64,000 nt of DNA from Oxyruncus cristatus (taxonomy: Eukaryota; Chordata; Aves; Passeriformes; Cotingidae), in the NCBI GenBank assembly GCA_013399855.1, contig VXAY01006198.1, forward strand, positions 26,927 to 90,926, read 5' to 3'. This document shows, in pieces, positions 50,812 through 61,899 of the stretch (position 1 is its first letter; every line of letters begins with the position of its first letter). A model generated the notes under the pieces. That model saw only the letters and a list, made by a program, of their open reading frames with translations. It did no database searches and was not told the origin of the DNA. A program made the position numbers and the translations under genes.

Positions 50812-51500
50812 NNNNNNNNNNNNNNNNNNNNNNNNNNNNNNNNNNNNNNNNNNNNNNNNNNNNNNNNNNNNNNNNNNNNNNNNNNNNNNNNNNNNNNNNN
50901 NNNNNNNNNNNNNNNNNNNNNNNNNNNNNNNNNNNNNNNNNNNNNNNNNNNNNNNNNNNNNNNNNNNNNNNNNNNNNNNNNNNNNNNNNNNNNNNNNNNN
51001 NNNNNNNNNNNNNNNNNNNNNNNNNNNNNNNNNNNNNNNNNNNNNNNNNNNNNNNNNNNNNNNNNNNNNNNNNNNNNNNNNNNNNNNNNNNNNNNNNNNN
51101 NNNNNNNNNNNNNNNNNNNNNNNNNNNNNNNNNNNNNNNNNNNNNNNNNNNNNNNNNNNNNNNNNNNNNNNNNNNNNNNNNNNNNNNNNNNNNNNNNNNN
51201 NNNNNNNNNNNNNNNNNNNNNNNNNNNNNNNNNNNNNNNNNNNNNNNNNNNNNNNNNNNNNNNNNNNNNNNNNNNNNNNNNNNNNNNNNNNNNNNNNNNN
51301 NNNNNNNNNNNNNNNNNNNNNNNNNNNNNNNNNNNNNNNNNNNNNNNNNNNNNNNNNNNNNNNNNNNNNNNNNNNNNNNNNNNNNNNNNNNNNNNNNNNN
51401 NNNNNNNNNNNNNNNNNNNNNNNNNNNNNNNNNNNNNNNNNNNNNNNNNNNNNNNNNNNNNNNNNNNNNNNNNNNNNNNNNNNNNNNNNNNNNNNNNNNN
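50812..51500. other. Assembly gap (689 N)
   Basis: All bases are N. The left flank is a 17-base T run ending at 50807 and the right flank has 38 T at 51513-51550. Open frames spanning 50758-51626 consist mainly of unknown residues and homopolymer translation and are not genes. Gap length may be estimated rather than measured. Confidence 0.99.
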
Positions 51501-51511
51501 ATTTAAAAGAT

Positions 51512-51512
<1 letters not shown>

Positions 51513-51550
<38 letters not shown>
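51513..51550 (+). repeat. 38-base T homopolymer at gap edge
   Basis: An uninterrupted T run lies directly downstream of the gap. It may be a real poly-T (for example the reversed tail of a retroposed copy lying in the gap) or a gap-filling artefact. Confidence 0.85.
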
Positions 51551-51551
<1 letters not shown>

Positions 51552-51554
51552 TTC

Positions 51555-53485
51555 CCTAAACCTTAAGGATGGGTAGAGGGGAGAGAGTAAATTTTCCAGA
51601 ATTTTTTTAAAAAGGATGTGATCCAATTAAAAACTCCAAATTATTAACATGTAAAAGCATTTCTAACAAAACAAGCAGATGTAGGGGCTTCACTCCAGTT
51701 TTGGGGAATGATTGTCCAAGGATATGGAGGACAATGCTCCAAGCCGTCTGCATGAGCTGATTCAGCCCCCTCAGCATCAACTCTTTCACCTCATTGGCAT
51801 AGCTTTAAAGTTCACACAGGTCCTGACAACTTTGGGGCTGTAACTGGTAGTGTCCAGTTCAAATCACCTCCTCTGTATGGTCCTGCCCGGTGATATGCTG
51901 GAGTTGATTAAAAAGCACACCAAACAACATCATATTTATTTATTTATTTATTTATTTATTCATATTTATATTAAGAGGATGGTAATAGTATATTTCTGTT
52001 TAGATCTGAGACAGAAAAGGGTTCCTCAGAATGATTTCAGGCCATTGTATAGCAACAGCTCCAAGTGGCCACATAGGGCTGCATTTGAACCGCTGACCTA
52101 GGAACAAAATAAATTACGTGTAGGCTGAGGTATGGAGATGGTGAGTGACAGAAGAATAGTGCTCAGAAACGGTGTTCAAGAGATTCTGTATTCATTTAAG
52201 CAGTGTAACTGTTTAGCCAATTTATTCATTTGACAAGTCCCTTTCTAACCATCCTAATTCACCATTTAGCCTAAGATGGCCTTCATTAGTTTATTAGATA
52301 TTCATCGTAAGAGATTTTAGCATAAATACAGTTCCAGAGAGGATTACCGCCCAGGGAATCTATTCTTTTAACCTACTTATTCGGCTATCAAGTATTTGTT
52401 GAAAAGGACTCCTATTTGCTTAGTCTCTTAATGAAGTCTAGAAAAGCTTTTCTGCAAAGGGAATATTGTTTTGTCAAAATTAGCTTACTTAAATAGCTTT
52501 CAAAGCAGTTGAAGAACAAAGATTTCAAAGCCACAGCTCCAGCCTAATATTTACTTTTTACACTGTACAGTAGTTTAGCCTTGCCAGAAAAAGTGCACTT
52601 GTGCTTTTTTGTTTTGTTTTGTTTAAATTTCTCTGCTTCTAGTTGTGAGATATATATGTCATTTCTAGGGGTATGGAACTAATTGAGGAATATGTCCTGC
52701 CCTTGTTGAGGTGAACAGGGCAGATAAATAAAAACTCCATTGGACATAAATCTCCTCCACTAACATCAAAGAAACAGGATCCTGCTAAGTGTATTTGTAT
52801 AATGCAGTAATTTATGCAAAAAGCAGCTTTTGTCAGCAATGCAACAAAGCAGCTTTGATAAATGTCCCCTAATTTATTGTCATGTATCTCAAATCAAAGT
52901 AAAACATTTACAGCCTGCATACTGAAGGAACCCAGGCCCAGGGTACTTAAAGGGTTTCTCTCCCTTTCCATCTCCCCTCCTTTTTAAAAAAAAAAGTACA
53001 AAAAGCTAAGTTGGGCAAAAGGTTAAAAAGGATCTGTTTTGAATGTTAAGTACTTTATACAAATTATGGGCAAAAAATAATAATGAATCTACTTAAAGAA
53101 TGACAGAAAAGCCTGTACAAATTCAGATTAAAAAATCCGCTTAGCTTTTCTCTTATGGGTGGTGTCTGACGAATCATAATGTGGACGCTAATTATGTTTT
53201 ACAGCGGCAATTCAAGTTTCTCATGTTTTGAAGGAATAAAATGGTGACTGCAGACAGTGGCTGTTTGCAGTCAGGTCTTCTCTTCCCGGAAAATCACACC
53301 CTGGAAGAGGACAAGGCCAACACTGCCAGGAGCTACATTGCCACCACAGAGCTGATGGTACTTCTGTGGTGCAGAAGCATGTTGACTTTTCTTCCTACTT
53401 CTTGGGATAATTATTAGACCGACTGGTTCGACATAGCCAAGCAGACTGCTTGGTCTTTCAATGCACAAAAGTTGTACAAAAGACC
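51555..53485. other. Unique non-coding sequence, no gene seen
   Basis: Apart from the TTTA microsatellite at 51934-51960, the interval is unique. Open frames are at most 83 codons and unrecognised. 52200-52620 is AT-rich with many TAAT-like strings. No gene is supported. Confidence 0.6.
51934..51960 (+). repeat. (TTTA)n microsatellite
   Basis: Between six and seven uninterrupted tetranucleotide units, bordered by CATATTTAT on the right. Confidence 0.95.
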
Positions 53486-53493
53486 CTTTTATT

Positions 53494-53536
53494 AAAAAAA
53501 AAAAAANTTTATAAAAAAAAAAAAAAAAAAAAAAAA
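53494..53536 (+). repeat. Poly-A tract broken by a single N
   Basis: Thirteen A, one N at 53507, TTTAT, then 24 A. The lone N inside a homopolymer looks like a consensus or gap-closing failure. Its position just 5' of the CR1 fragment is discussed in the findings. Confidence 0.9.
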
Positions 53537-53552
53537 GGTATCATCATGAATG

Positions 53553-53732
53553 GATATGGCACTAGTACAGGTTGTCCAGAGGAGCTGTGGCTGCCCCTTC
53601 CCTGGAAGTGTTCAAGAGTAGATCAGATGGAGGTCTGAGCAATCTGGTCTAGTGGAAAACGTCCCTGCCCAAGGCAGGGTGGTTAGAACTAGGTTATCTT
53701 TAAGGTCCCTTCCAACCCAAGCTGTTCTATGA
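53553..53732 (+). mobile_element. CR1 LINE, 3'-terminal fragment
   Basis: The order GGTTGTCCAGAGGAGCTGTG, CCTTCCCTGGAAGTGTTCAA, GATCAGATGG, CTGCCCAAGGCAGGGTGGTT, AGAACTAGGTTATCTTTAAG and GTCCCTTCCAACCCAAGCTG matches the well-known 3' end of bird CR1 elements. It ends in TTCTATGA, the start of the CR1 terminal octamer. Only about 180 bases remain, covering the end of the reverse-transcriptase ORF and the 3' untranslated region, so it is 5'-truncated and dead, as most CR1 copies are. It is in sense orientation on the plus strand. This is the best evidence for avian origin. Confidence 0.93.
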
Positions 53733-53734
53733 CC

Positions 53735-54985
53735 CTCTGGCTGTTAAGGCTTGACATGATGGTGTTGATGGCTTTGGCAGCACGCCCTGGCACAGGCAAG
53801 CATGTGGGAGCCACTTTGTCGTGGCCAGAGGTTCACCCTGTCACCCCGCTGGAAGTCCCCCCAGAAGCATGTCTCCAGACAGATGCTCTGCCTCCAGCTG
53901 AGCACTGAGGTCTGCAGGGCTCTCTCCGAGGAGATTAGAGGAGAAAAATCAGCGTCAAACGTGCTACTCACCCCACAGGGCTGCTGCTGGGGCTGGAGGG
54001 AAGGCCAGACCAGGGAAGGACTGAAATCAGTGGGCTGGAGGGACACCATCTCATGCCTATTGATCAGGTGGTAAATGAAAAGTACATGGCTTTTCCAGTC
54101 ACCCACAATGTCTTTCAGTTAAAAAGACCAAATGTGATATGGCTCCTCCTCAGGCCCCTTTGATATTTAGGGGGGGCAATAAATTAAGTTCTGTTTCAGC
54201 CAAGATCTAGCACAGCTCCACATGTCAGTTTGCTTCAGAAGTGGGCAGCATTTCTATGTTTTTTACTTGGAAAGCTCTGTTTATAATAAAACAAACATAC
54301 AGCTTCAGGAGTACAATATCCTTTGAGAGGAGTTGTTTCAAAGTGTTTTACAACCCATCTGGTAGACTGACTCTAACCATTAGGCATGTTCTTTGGAGAA
54401 AATGCCTTATTCACACAGATAGTAGTATGGATCTGGTATTGCAAACCAGAAGAATGAAACTTTGCAAAGCCAGGCCCGCTGCACCATAAAACAGAGACAT
54501 GGAGTTCACTGAGAAAGTGAATAGGAGCAGTTGTCAAAAAAAAAAAAGTTTAATTTTCTTTCATTTTCTTTGTATAAAAATTCTGCCTGCTGGGAATAAG
54601 TCTGCCTCTCCCAGCACCAGCTCGCCTCTGGGAAGAGTGTAAGTCATCTGTACTACGGAGCAATTCAGTCTAATTTCTTATGCATGTCTCTCTTTGTTGC
54701 TGTTGACATTAACACACATTAAGGTCATAAGTTAACATACAATGCTTTAAGTTAATATCATAATTGCTAGGTTCATAATTAAAATTTTGCACAAATATTT
54801 TGCAGCTACAGTCAATGAAATGAGAACTGTTTATGTCAAAACCATCACAAAAATTGCTTAGCAAATCTAATCGCAAGGAGCACTCCATTTGAGTGTGTAA
54901 AGCTCAAGGAGCTGTGTCCAAGAACAGGTTGTTTTTCACAAAAAAGAGCAACCTATCCTCCCAAAATACACAGTTAACCCCATGG
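53735..54985. other. Non-coding sequence downstream of CR1
   Basis: The GC-richer part (53740-54110) carries opposed frames of 120 and 90 codons with no known family. An A run of 12 lies at 54536-54547. 54715-54790 is AT-rich with two similar AAGTTAA.AT strings. No gene is called. Confidence 0.6.
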
Positions 54986-54992
54986 AAGACTC

Positions 54993-55012
54993 CATCATCA
55001 TCATCATCATCA
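54993..55012 (+). repeat. (CAT)n microsatellite
   Basis: Six to seven perfect trinucleotide units. The minus-strand aspartate run seen here is a translation of the repeat. Confidence 0.95.
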
Positions 55013-55060
55013 CAGAATGTGGCACAGCAGTGGCAGGACCAAAGCAACAGTCCAAGCGGG

Positions 55061-55305
55061 TATGTGGTGTGTGTAAGTATGCATATGTGTGTACACATAC
55101 ATATATGTGTGCATAGTAAGTCCTGTCTCTATACGTACATTTATGCACATAGACACATGCACCCCACATGTATACATACCATATGGACATCATCTGTGTG
55201 AGAGTGTGTGTGTGTGTGTGTGTGTATTTATATATGTGTATATGTATACTTATACACACACACGTGTATATGTATGTAAGTGCACATATATACACATATG
55301 GCATA
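55061..55305. repeat. Compound TG/TATG/CA microsatellite
   Basis: About 245 bases of alternating purine-pyrimidine sequence contain a perfect (GT)n run at about 55203-55225 flanked by TATG and ACACA units. Such alternating tracts can adopt Z-form DNA. The 122-codon minus frame and overlapping plus frames here are repeat translations, not genes. Confidence 0.93.
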
Positions 55306-55309
55306 GGTA

Positions 55310-58300
55310 GCTATGCAACATCTCTACCAAGATTCAGTTCTAAAATCTGGCTGCCTCACTGGGTGCCCCTTGGGCTGTGCACTGGTAGGAGGGGAGCTGT
55401 GAGCAGAGACCAGTGGGTGCCAGGGAAGGAGACATGGTCACACTGGAGGAACCCACACACGGAGGACGAAACCATTGTGAGGATGAGAGAGTAAGATTTC
55501 TCAAAGGAGGGTATCAGCAGTGGCACTGGAGGCAGCTGAGCAGGGCCTCATCGGGTAGTGGGGAGCACTGAGTTCATTGAGCATGACCTGTTGGGAAGGG
55601 GCTCTCAAGCCTCCCACTGGGGATGCCAGACAAATCCCTCTGCTTCCTGGGATGTATCGCATTTCAGATACTGCCAATTAATCTAACGCGTGAAAAATCA
55701 TGTAAACCCAGAGCTTGACAAACACACACGAACAGTGAAAGGTTTTGAGGGACGTGACCTTAATGCTGATGTTCTGTGGGCAGAAGGAGACTAAACATAA
55801 AAAAGTAAACCGTTAAATGAGATCTTTTTTTGTTCAAGTTAGAAACAGAAATGAGAACAATACACTTGCAGATCACGAAAAAGTCCTTGGCCATTTCAAC
55901 TTATGAACAGTCAGAAACGGAAGAGGTCTATCCCACATGATTGGGCATGCAGGAGACATGGTGGAGGGACCCTGGTGCTGCTGGGGAGCTGCCAGCACAG
56001 CCGTGCCATCACTTCAGGTCTTCACGTGACACAAAGAACTGGCTACACAAGCATCACCAGCATCACACACATGGGAAAGGCCAAAGATCATGGCAAACCT
56101 TGAAGGTCACACATCACAGGTGACTTTCCCAACGTCAGCTCCATCGCTCAGCTTTTCTGGTACCAGCAGGAAACAGAAGCAGAGGGAGGATGGGTGAACA
56201 TAAAGAGTAAAATGAGAAATGTACCCATGGGAGAGCTGAGAGTTATGGAGAGACCCAGCACTCGATTTATCAGCATCTGGTAATTTATCTGATCACCTTA
56301 TGCTTCTCACCATCCATGATGTAATTTCGGATGCTCAGCTCACGCCCTGTGCATGCACGACCTGCAGCCCCCAGTGAGCTCTGCATAGGAGATCGGATGG
56401 GGCTTCTTGGTTATAACATCTGGCCAGGATTCATATAAGTTAGTGAGGTCAAAGGAAAGCCCTTAAGATTAAATTTAAAATGGAGTTAGGAAGAAAAGAG
56501 GCATGGTCAGCAGAGTTCTTCAGCAGGTATTTCATGTTAAAAATACATTATCCTACAGATACTGGTGCACTGCTCAGGTGCTGGTGTGCTCCCCTGGTGC
56601 GGAAGTGAGTGGTGGCAAGGGCTTGGCATTCTGCAGCGAGGGGGCTCACACCCTCTTGGCAATGTATGCTGCCCCTTGCTTTCAAAACAGGCTTTTTTGT
56701 CTTGCTTGTTACAGCAATAAACTTTGCATTTCTGAGCAGAGCACCTGATTGCTGCACTTCTGTGTCACTAAACCAGAGCCCCCAGCCACAGCCACATCCT
56801 GCCCTGAGGTCTGCAGACCTGTCTGTGTGTGCTCACTTGTGCTTCATCTTCAGGAGGGGGTGATGCTCGTGTGCCATCAGAAGCTTCTATGGTTTGAATT
56901 TTGAATGTAAACAGGGATCTAACACTGTAAACTCGTGAAAGCAGAAGTCTTCCTTTAATACACTATTTCCTTAACTTTTTGAGTAAACGAAATAAAGAAA
57001 CCTTCCCTGTCCTCTGTTTCCTTTTCACATCAATAAAAGGTTTCCAGACCCAGTCAGCAATCACTCACATTCTCCTTCTCCTTAGTACACCAAGAAAAAG
57101 GCAAATCACAACTTTTACATTTCTTGCTAACATTACGGGGAGGCAGGTGTGTTTTGCAAAGTTAAATTAGCAGCAAATCTTGAAATATAGATCTATATAT
57201 TAACCAGATAGGTTGCAGACTACCCATTCAGCAGGAAAAGCCTACCCACGGTGTGCTGTGCAGTGGTGGTAGAGCCTGCAGGGACACCTGGGTGACAGAG
57301 GGGACAGTGGGTGCCGTGGGCAGGCAGCTGCAGTCACCCTGCCTGCACCACCCATGCCTGGCCAGGGCCACTTAAAATTACGTCAGTGACTGGAGCTGGT
57401 GAAGAAATTGTATCCCAATACTTTCAAAGCAGAGGCAGCTGTGAGTAGCTGTTAAATACACACAAACAAGAGCTCGGTCCAAAATATTCATGTTCAACAC
57501 AGTGCTTCATATATAAGTTGTGCTACAAGACCACAAAAATGAAAAAATCAAAACATAATAATTATTTGAAATAGAAACACTCCCTTTTTGAAGGCAGGCA
57601 CCCTTTTTAGATGTCTTATTTGTCACATTGATTTTTTAAATCTCTGAAGTCCCTTTATCTCCGTGCACTTATTTTATGAGAGTTACATTTTGACACATGG
57701 TTTTGGTTTATCATGTAATGCTTCAATAAGTAAATGCAAATTACCAATAATGATCATTTTAATTTGAAACATAACTTGACCAAAACCAAACTTTTCAAGT
57801 AAATAAACGGCAAGAGATTTTTTTTTTTAAAGTTTGTCTTATTTCACATATTAGTTTCAGTGTCCGACACACACATTTCAAAGAAGTACACATTTAATGA
57901 GAGTAGGACAAACAAAAAAAAATCCAACAAAATCAGCACCCCCACACTCCCCCAATCTTGGAATGTGTCATTAAAACCACATGGATTTTAAATTCTTGTT
58001 CTTATACAGAAAATTACATTAACAGATTTTGACCTCAAGACTAAGCCAAGTTACATGTGTAAAAGGCCCAGCATCTCTGCTCTGATCCACAGGGCTGTTC
58101 CTGCATACTTACTAAATAAATGCAGCCTACTGATGTAATAGCATCCTGCATATATCTCGTATTAATGGTATTTTCCTAATAGTAATAGCATTAAAAGCCT
58201 GCCTACTTTGCTATTGAGTTACCCTATTTAGGATAATTTGCGCAGAAAGACTATGCTTGAGCATGTGAACAAGCATATCATTTTATGACACTTAACTTAA

Positions 58301-58535
58301 AATATCGAAATCAAAGCAAGCTGCCAGTTTGATTCCAGAACCAGTATTTTTCCATTTAAAAAAAAAAAAAAAATCGGTTGTGTTTCTTGAATAATTTACT
58401 GTCTGTATTTTTGTTGTATTTTCCACGTGGAATTGATGAAGAAAAAGTACTATTTTTTTTTCTAAAGAAAGTTTGGAAGAATGAAAATTCGCACATGGAA
58501 AACAAATGAGCATCGGGAAACACTCCTCGCAGCTA
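55310..58535. other. Unique non-coding sequence, no gene seen
   Basis: Frames are at most 84 codons and unrecognised. An A run of 16 lies at 58358-58373. A canonical POU octamer ATGCAAAT lies at 57734-57741, beside TAAT cores. 57450-57960 is AT-rich. No gene is supported. Confidence 0.6.
57734..57741 (+). promoter_or_regulatory. Octamer (POU-type) motif
   Basis: ATGCAAAT is an exact octamer, followed closely by CCAATAATGATCATTTTAAT, which includes TAAT and TGATCA. An eight-base match is expected about once per 33 kb on either strand in random DNA, so it is suggestive only. Confidence 0.2.
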
Positions 58536-58763
58536 ATGGCTACTTGGTATGTCGCCAGAATTCATACAGATCCTTAAAATCAAGTAAATTATGCCCGCAG
58601 TGATAGCTCCCTTTTGCTGGAGTCCCACAACAACCACCAAATGGTGGAGCGAAGCTGAACTGCCAAGTTTCATTTTTCACCTCCCGATTCCTTTCAATTA
58701 AGTAGATTCGTTTGCTGCAGAAGGGCCTATGCATATTTTATAGCCCCAACCCCTCTCTCAGGT

Positions 58764-58868
58764 GCGCTCACAGCGCCCCGGCTGCACCCCGGCAGTGCCC
58801 GGGCACGCGTGTCCCCGCACCATCCGCGCTCCCAACCCCGGCCTGCCCGCGCGGGCAGCGGCTCCCGA
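58764..58868. promoter_or_regulatory. Compact dense CpG cluster
   Basis: Sixteen CpGs fall within about 105 bases, including CACGCG, CCGCG and CCCGCGCGGG. The surroundings are AT-rich. A TATA-like ATATTTTATA lies about 30 bases upstream at 58734-58743. Standard island definitions need 200 bp or more, so this is a mini-island. It could mark a promoter or first exon of a non-coding transcript, an enhancer, or an insertion. No open frame across it resembles a known protein. Confidence 0.45.
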
Positions 58869-58869
58869 A

Positions 58870-61330
58870 GGCAGGGATTATCCATACCACTGTGCTGAGT
58901 CAAAAAAGAAAGGAATGGCAGAGGTGAAAGCAATCAAGCTCGTGCGTCTCCTTCAAAGAGCCTGCTAAAGGAAAATGGAGAGAATGTGAGCTTTCAAAGG
59001 AATATATAAAAAAGGAGCGTTACTCTCCCGCTCTGTTCTAGTGGTGAGAGATCACACACTTCAAATGCCTTATTGAACTCAAGGTTAAGGAACCCGCCCT
59101 CATCGCCCAACAGATTAAATAACTGGTGAATTATGTGCTAGAAAAATTAGGATGGATTACACAAATATCTGTTAAGGCTACGATAAATATTTATAAACAA
59201 TCTTCCTTGCAGAACATGTCTCTGTCATTCATTTCACTGCAATGAAAAACCTGGAACAATGGAACTAATGACTACATTGTTCCAAAGTTAAGTAGTATAT
59301 CTAATAAGGAAAATAATCAAATGAGCCAAATTCTTTATGAACACAACAGTGAAGCAATTAAAATAAATGTGATTTTCCAGATCAAAACTTCTGGCTGTTA
59401 ATTGCTATATGGCACCTATCCTAGTCATATGAGTTTCCCTTGCAGCTGTTTTTATTTCATGATACATTTTGAAATCCCAGGAGCCTAGTCCTGGGATCTG
59501 CCGTACAGACAGTTAGCCTGAAAACCAGGATGCTTATCAAGTGTTTATAATCTGGGTAGATGAACTCTCAAGACAGACCTCTGAGAACAAGCACTTTCTT
59601 GCCATTTGCATTTTGTTTGCAATGTGTTTCCAATGAAGATAATTTATTGATGCATACTTCTGGGGCTGGAGCACGGGGTTTGCTGCCATATGCAGGCAAG
59701 CTCAGGAGGACGAGGCCTGGGAGCAGGAGCTGTTCCTGCCTCCCCGGCACTTGGGGCTGAGGCCACAACAGGCGACACGGCATCGGGGCTATGATACACT
59801 CAATACAGACATAATTCAGTGTGTTTCTGATCTTCCATGGCCTGTAACTCTAATCCGATGGCTTCTCTTGGGGTTTATTATTTTTTTTTTTTTGCAATTT
59901 CTGGCATTTATGGGTGTCCAAGTTGAGCAGCAATGGGGCAGGAGGGCTGCGGCCTCGGCAGGGGCAACGAGCCTATTTAATGCACAACACACTACCCCCT
60001 GAGCTAAAAGTGCACACTGGAAACCTGGCATGTTCCAGCCAAAAGCCAAAGTTGTATTTTGGTATCTGTGGGTTATTAATGAGATTAAAGAACTCAGTTA
60101 CAGGGAATGACAAATGCAGTTTGTCCAACATGAAGCAGATATTGGCATCCTTAGGTGCAACTCAGGAGTCAGTGAACTCAGCTATTGAACAAGCTAAAGC
60201 CATGAGCAATATGATATTGATTAGACACTGGGTATTGTATTTACCCACATAGTTTTATTGGGTGAGGCTCCATGCAATGTGTTTTTATTTGGGAAACTTA
60301 AAGGAAGATAATTAAAAATGTTGTAAGGAGAGCCTAGAAGCCTTCTTTTTAGTGCTTTTCTTTTTAAAGGCTACAGATGTCTTGTCTTCTTCCTTTAAGA
60401 CTGCATAAGCTCCCTTCCCACCTTCCAAAAGATCAAGGGTAATAATAATAACAATAATAATACGGTATCCTGGAATTTTTCTACATGCCTCAAGAGAACT
60501 TTAATATTTTCCAGGAACTGTTTTCTGACAACAGCTGCCTCTTCTACATTCTTTATGCCCTGCTTGCATTTCCAGTGCTGCTGGGGCTAAGTTAAAGTGG
60601 TGTCTTTGAATGTGGGGCCTTTGCTGTAGAAAATACTTCTTTTGCTAACCAAAACCATGCAGTGTTCAGCCATCCTGCACTGTCAGTAATTTCCCCTGTT
60701 CTGTGGCCTCCATGCAATTCCTGCTTTCCCCTTGCCATTGCCAAGAAGTGCCAATGCAGCACTCAGTTTTGCTTTCCAGATAATAGGAGGTGGTGAAAAC
60801 CTGAGCTTTAGGTCAAGTTAGCCTCACTTGAAACTGTGGGGCTGGGCAGTGCCTGTGATGCCAGTGTGGGTCCAAGAGTTTCCTCTGTGGATTTTGGGCC
60901 AAGCTGCTACTCTCACAGCCTGCCCGGACTGGCAGGGCAATAGCCAGGGCTCTCCCAACTCTGGGGCAAAAGCTTAGGTCAGGATCCCAGGTAGCCTCAA
61001 AACCAAACTAAAACACTTCTACGGTGGAGGCCAATGGAATGCTTCGATTATTAGTCTTCACATTCTTCTTACTTCTGGGTCTCAACTGGAAGAGCTCACC
61101 CACTGCCATAGCCATGATCCTCTGGGAGCATGGAAGGCAGAGATGTAGCATCCCTGGAGAAAAGTTCCTCTTTTGCTCTTTTTCCCATCATTTGCATACC
61201 CTTTCTCTGGGGGCTTTTCTTTTTCTTTTCTTTTTGTTTTTTTTTTTTTTAATCCCACAGCACTGTCATGTTTGCCAGCCCCAACATCACGTTCCTCTCT
61301 TTCATCAGAAGACTGACTCATAGCATCTTT
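58870..61330. other. Unique non-coding sequence, no gene seen
   Basis: A 112-codon plus frame (59914-60252) ends in a helix-like stretch but shows no family I recognise. T runs lie at 59881-59893 and 61237-61250, and an AAT repeat at 60440-60461. Nothing else can be supported. Confidence 0.55.
60440..60461 (+). repeat. (AAT)n interrupted microsatellite
   Basis: AAT units are interrupted once by AAC, about seven units in total. Confidence 0.85.
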
Positions 61331-61334
61331 CAAT

Positions 61335-61895
61335 TTGGACTCGCTTTTTTTTCCTGTGGGACTTTGGCCCAAACAACACAACACACAAAGCATCTGCCCA
61401 GACTTGACACACAGCGAGGCATCGCCCAGCATGGGGGTGAACCAGGACCTGTATTTTCACCATCTACTTTGCCCCAGGGAATTTTACTGTACCGAGACTA
61501 TTGTACCTGAGTTTAGGTGTGACAGCTTAGCATTTCCCCTCCCTCCATGGGTGACTGCTGCTCTCTCATTCTGCAGTCTTCTGGCCATGGGACAGTTAAT
61601 TCTTTTTCCCCAGCCTGGTCCATGCCCGATGTTCTGGCACTGCTGCCAGCTCCGGTTCCCATTTGTGAAGCTGCTTCTCACAGCTACTGCTGCTCCCTCT
61701 GCTCCTGAACCTGATGCTTTCCAGCTCCAGGCCCTGCAAGGAGAGGCATGGGGCAGGATGTGTGGAGTGCCTGGAGGAGTGGGTGAGTGGCTTCTGGACC
61801 CACACTCAAAGCAGCTTCTCCATCTGCACCACAGCACAGGAATACAAAATGGCACCAAGTCATACTTCTCATTAGATGTGGGCAAACTTGGCTAG
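61335..61895 (+). other. 186-codon open frame, probably not a gene
   Basis: This is the longest gap-free frame in the window. The translation is rich in Leu, Pro, His, Cys and Phe, with a hydrophobic patch around residues 70-95, but no domain, signal peptide, zinc-finger spacing or viral motif that I recognise. The DNA is locally GC-rich, and an antisense frame of 133 codons overlaps it, as expected when composition rather than selection keeps frames open. No promoter or splice context was identified. Confidence 0.12.
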
Positions 61896-61899
61896 AGCA

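Noticed and set aside
50758..51626. Open frames of 242-286 codons on both strands
   Set aside because: They are mostly N translated as unknown residues with Lys or Phe homopolymers from poly-A/T. They are artefacts of the gap.
54893..55494. Frames of 102-122 codons with Tyr/Ile/Cys/Val or His/Thr repeats
   Set aside because: Translations of CAT and TG/TATG microsatellites.
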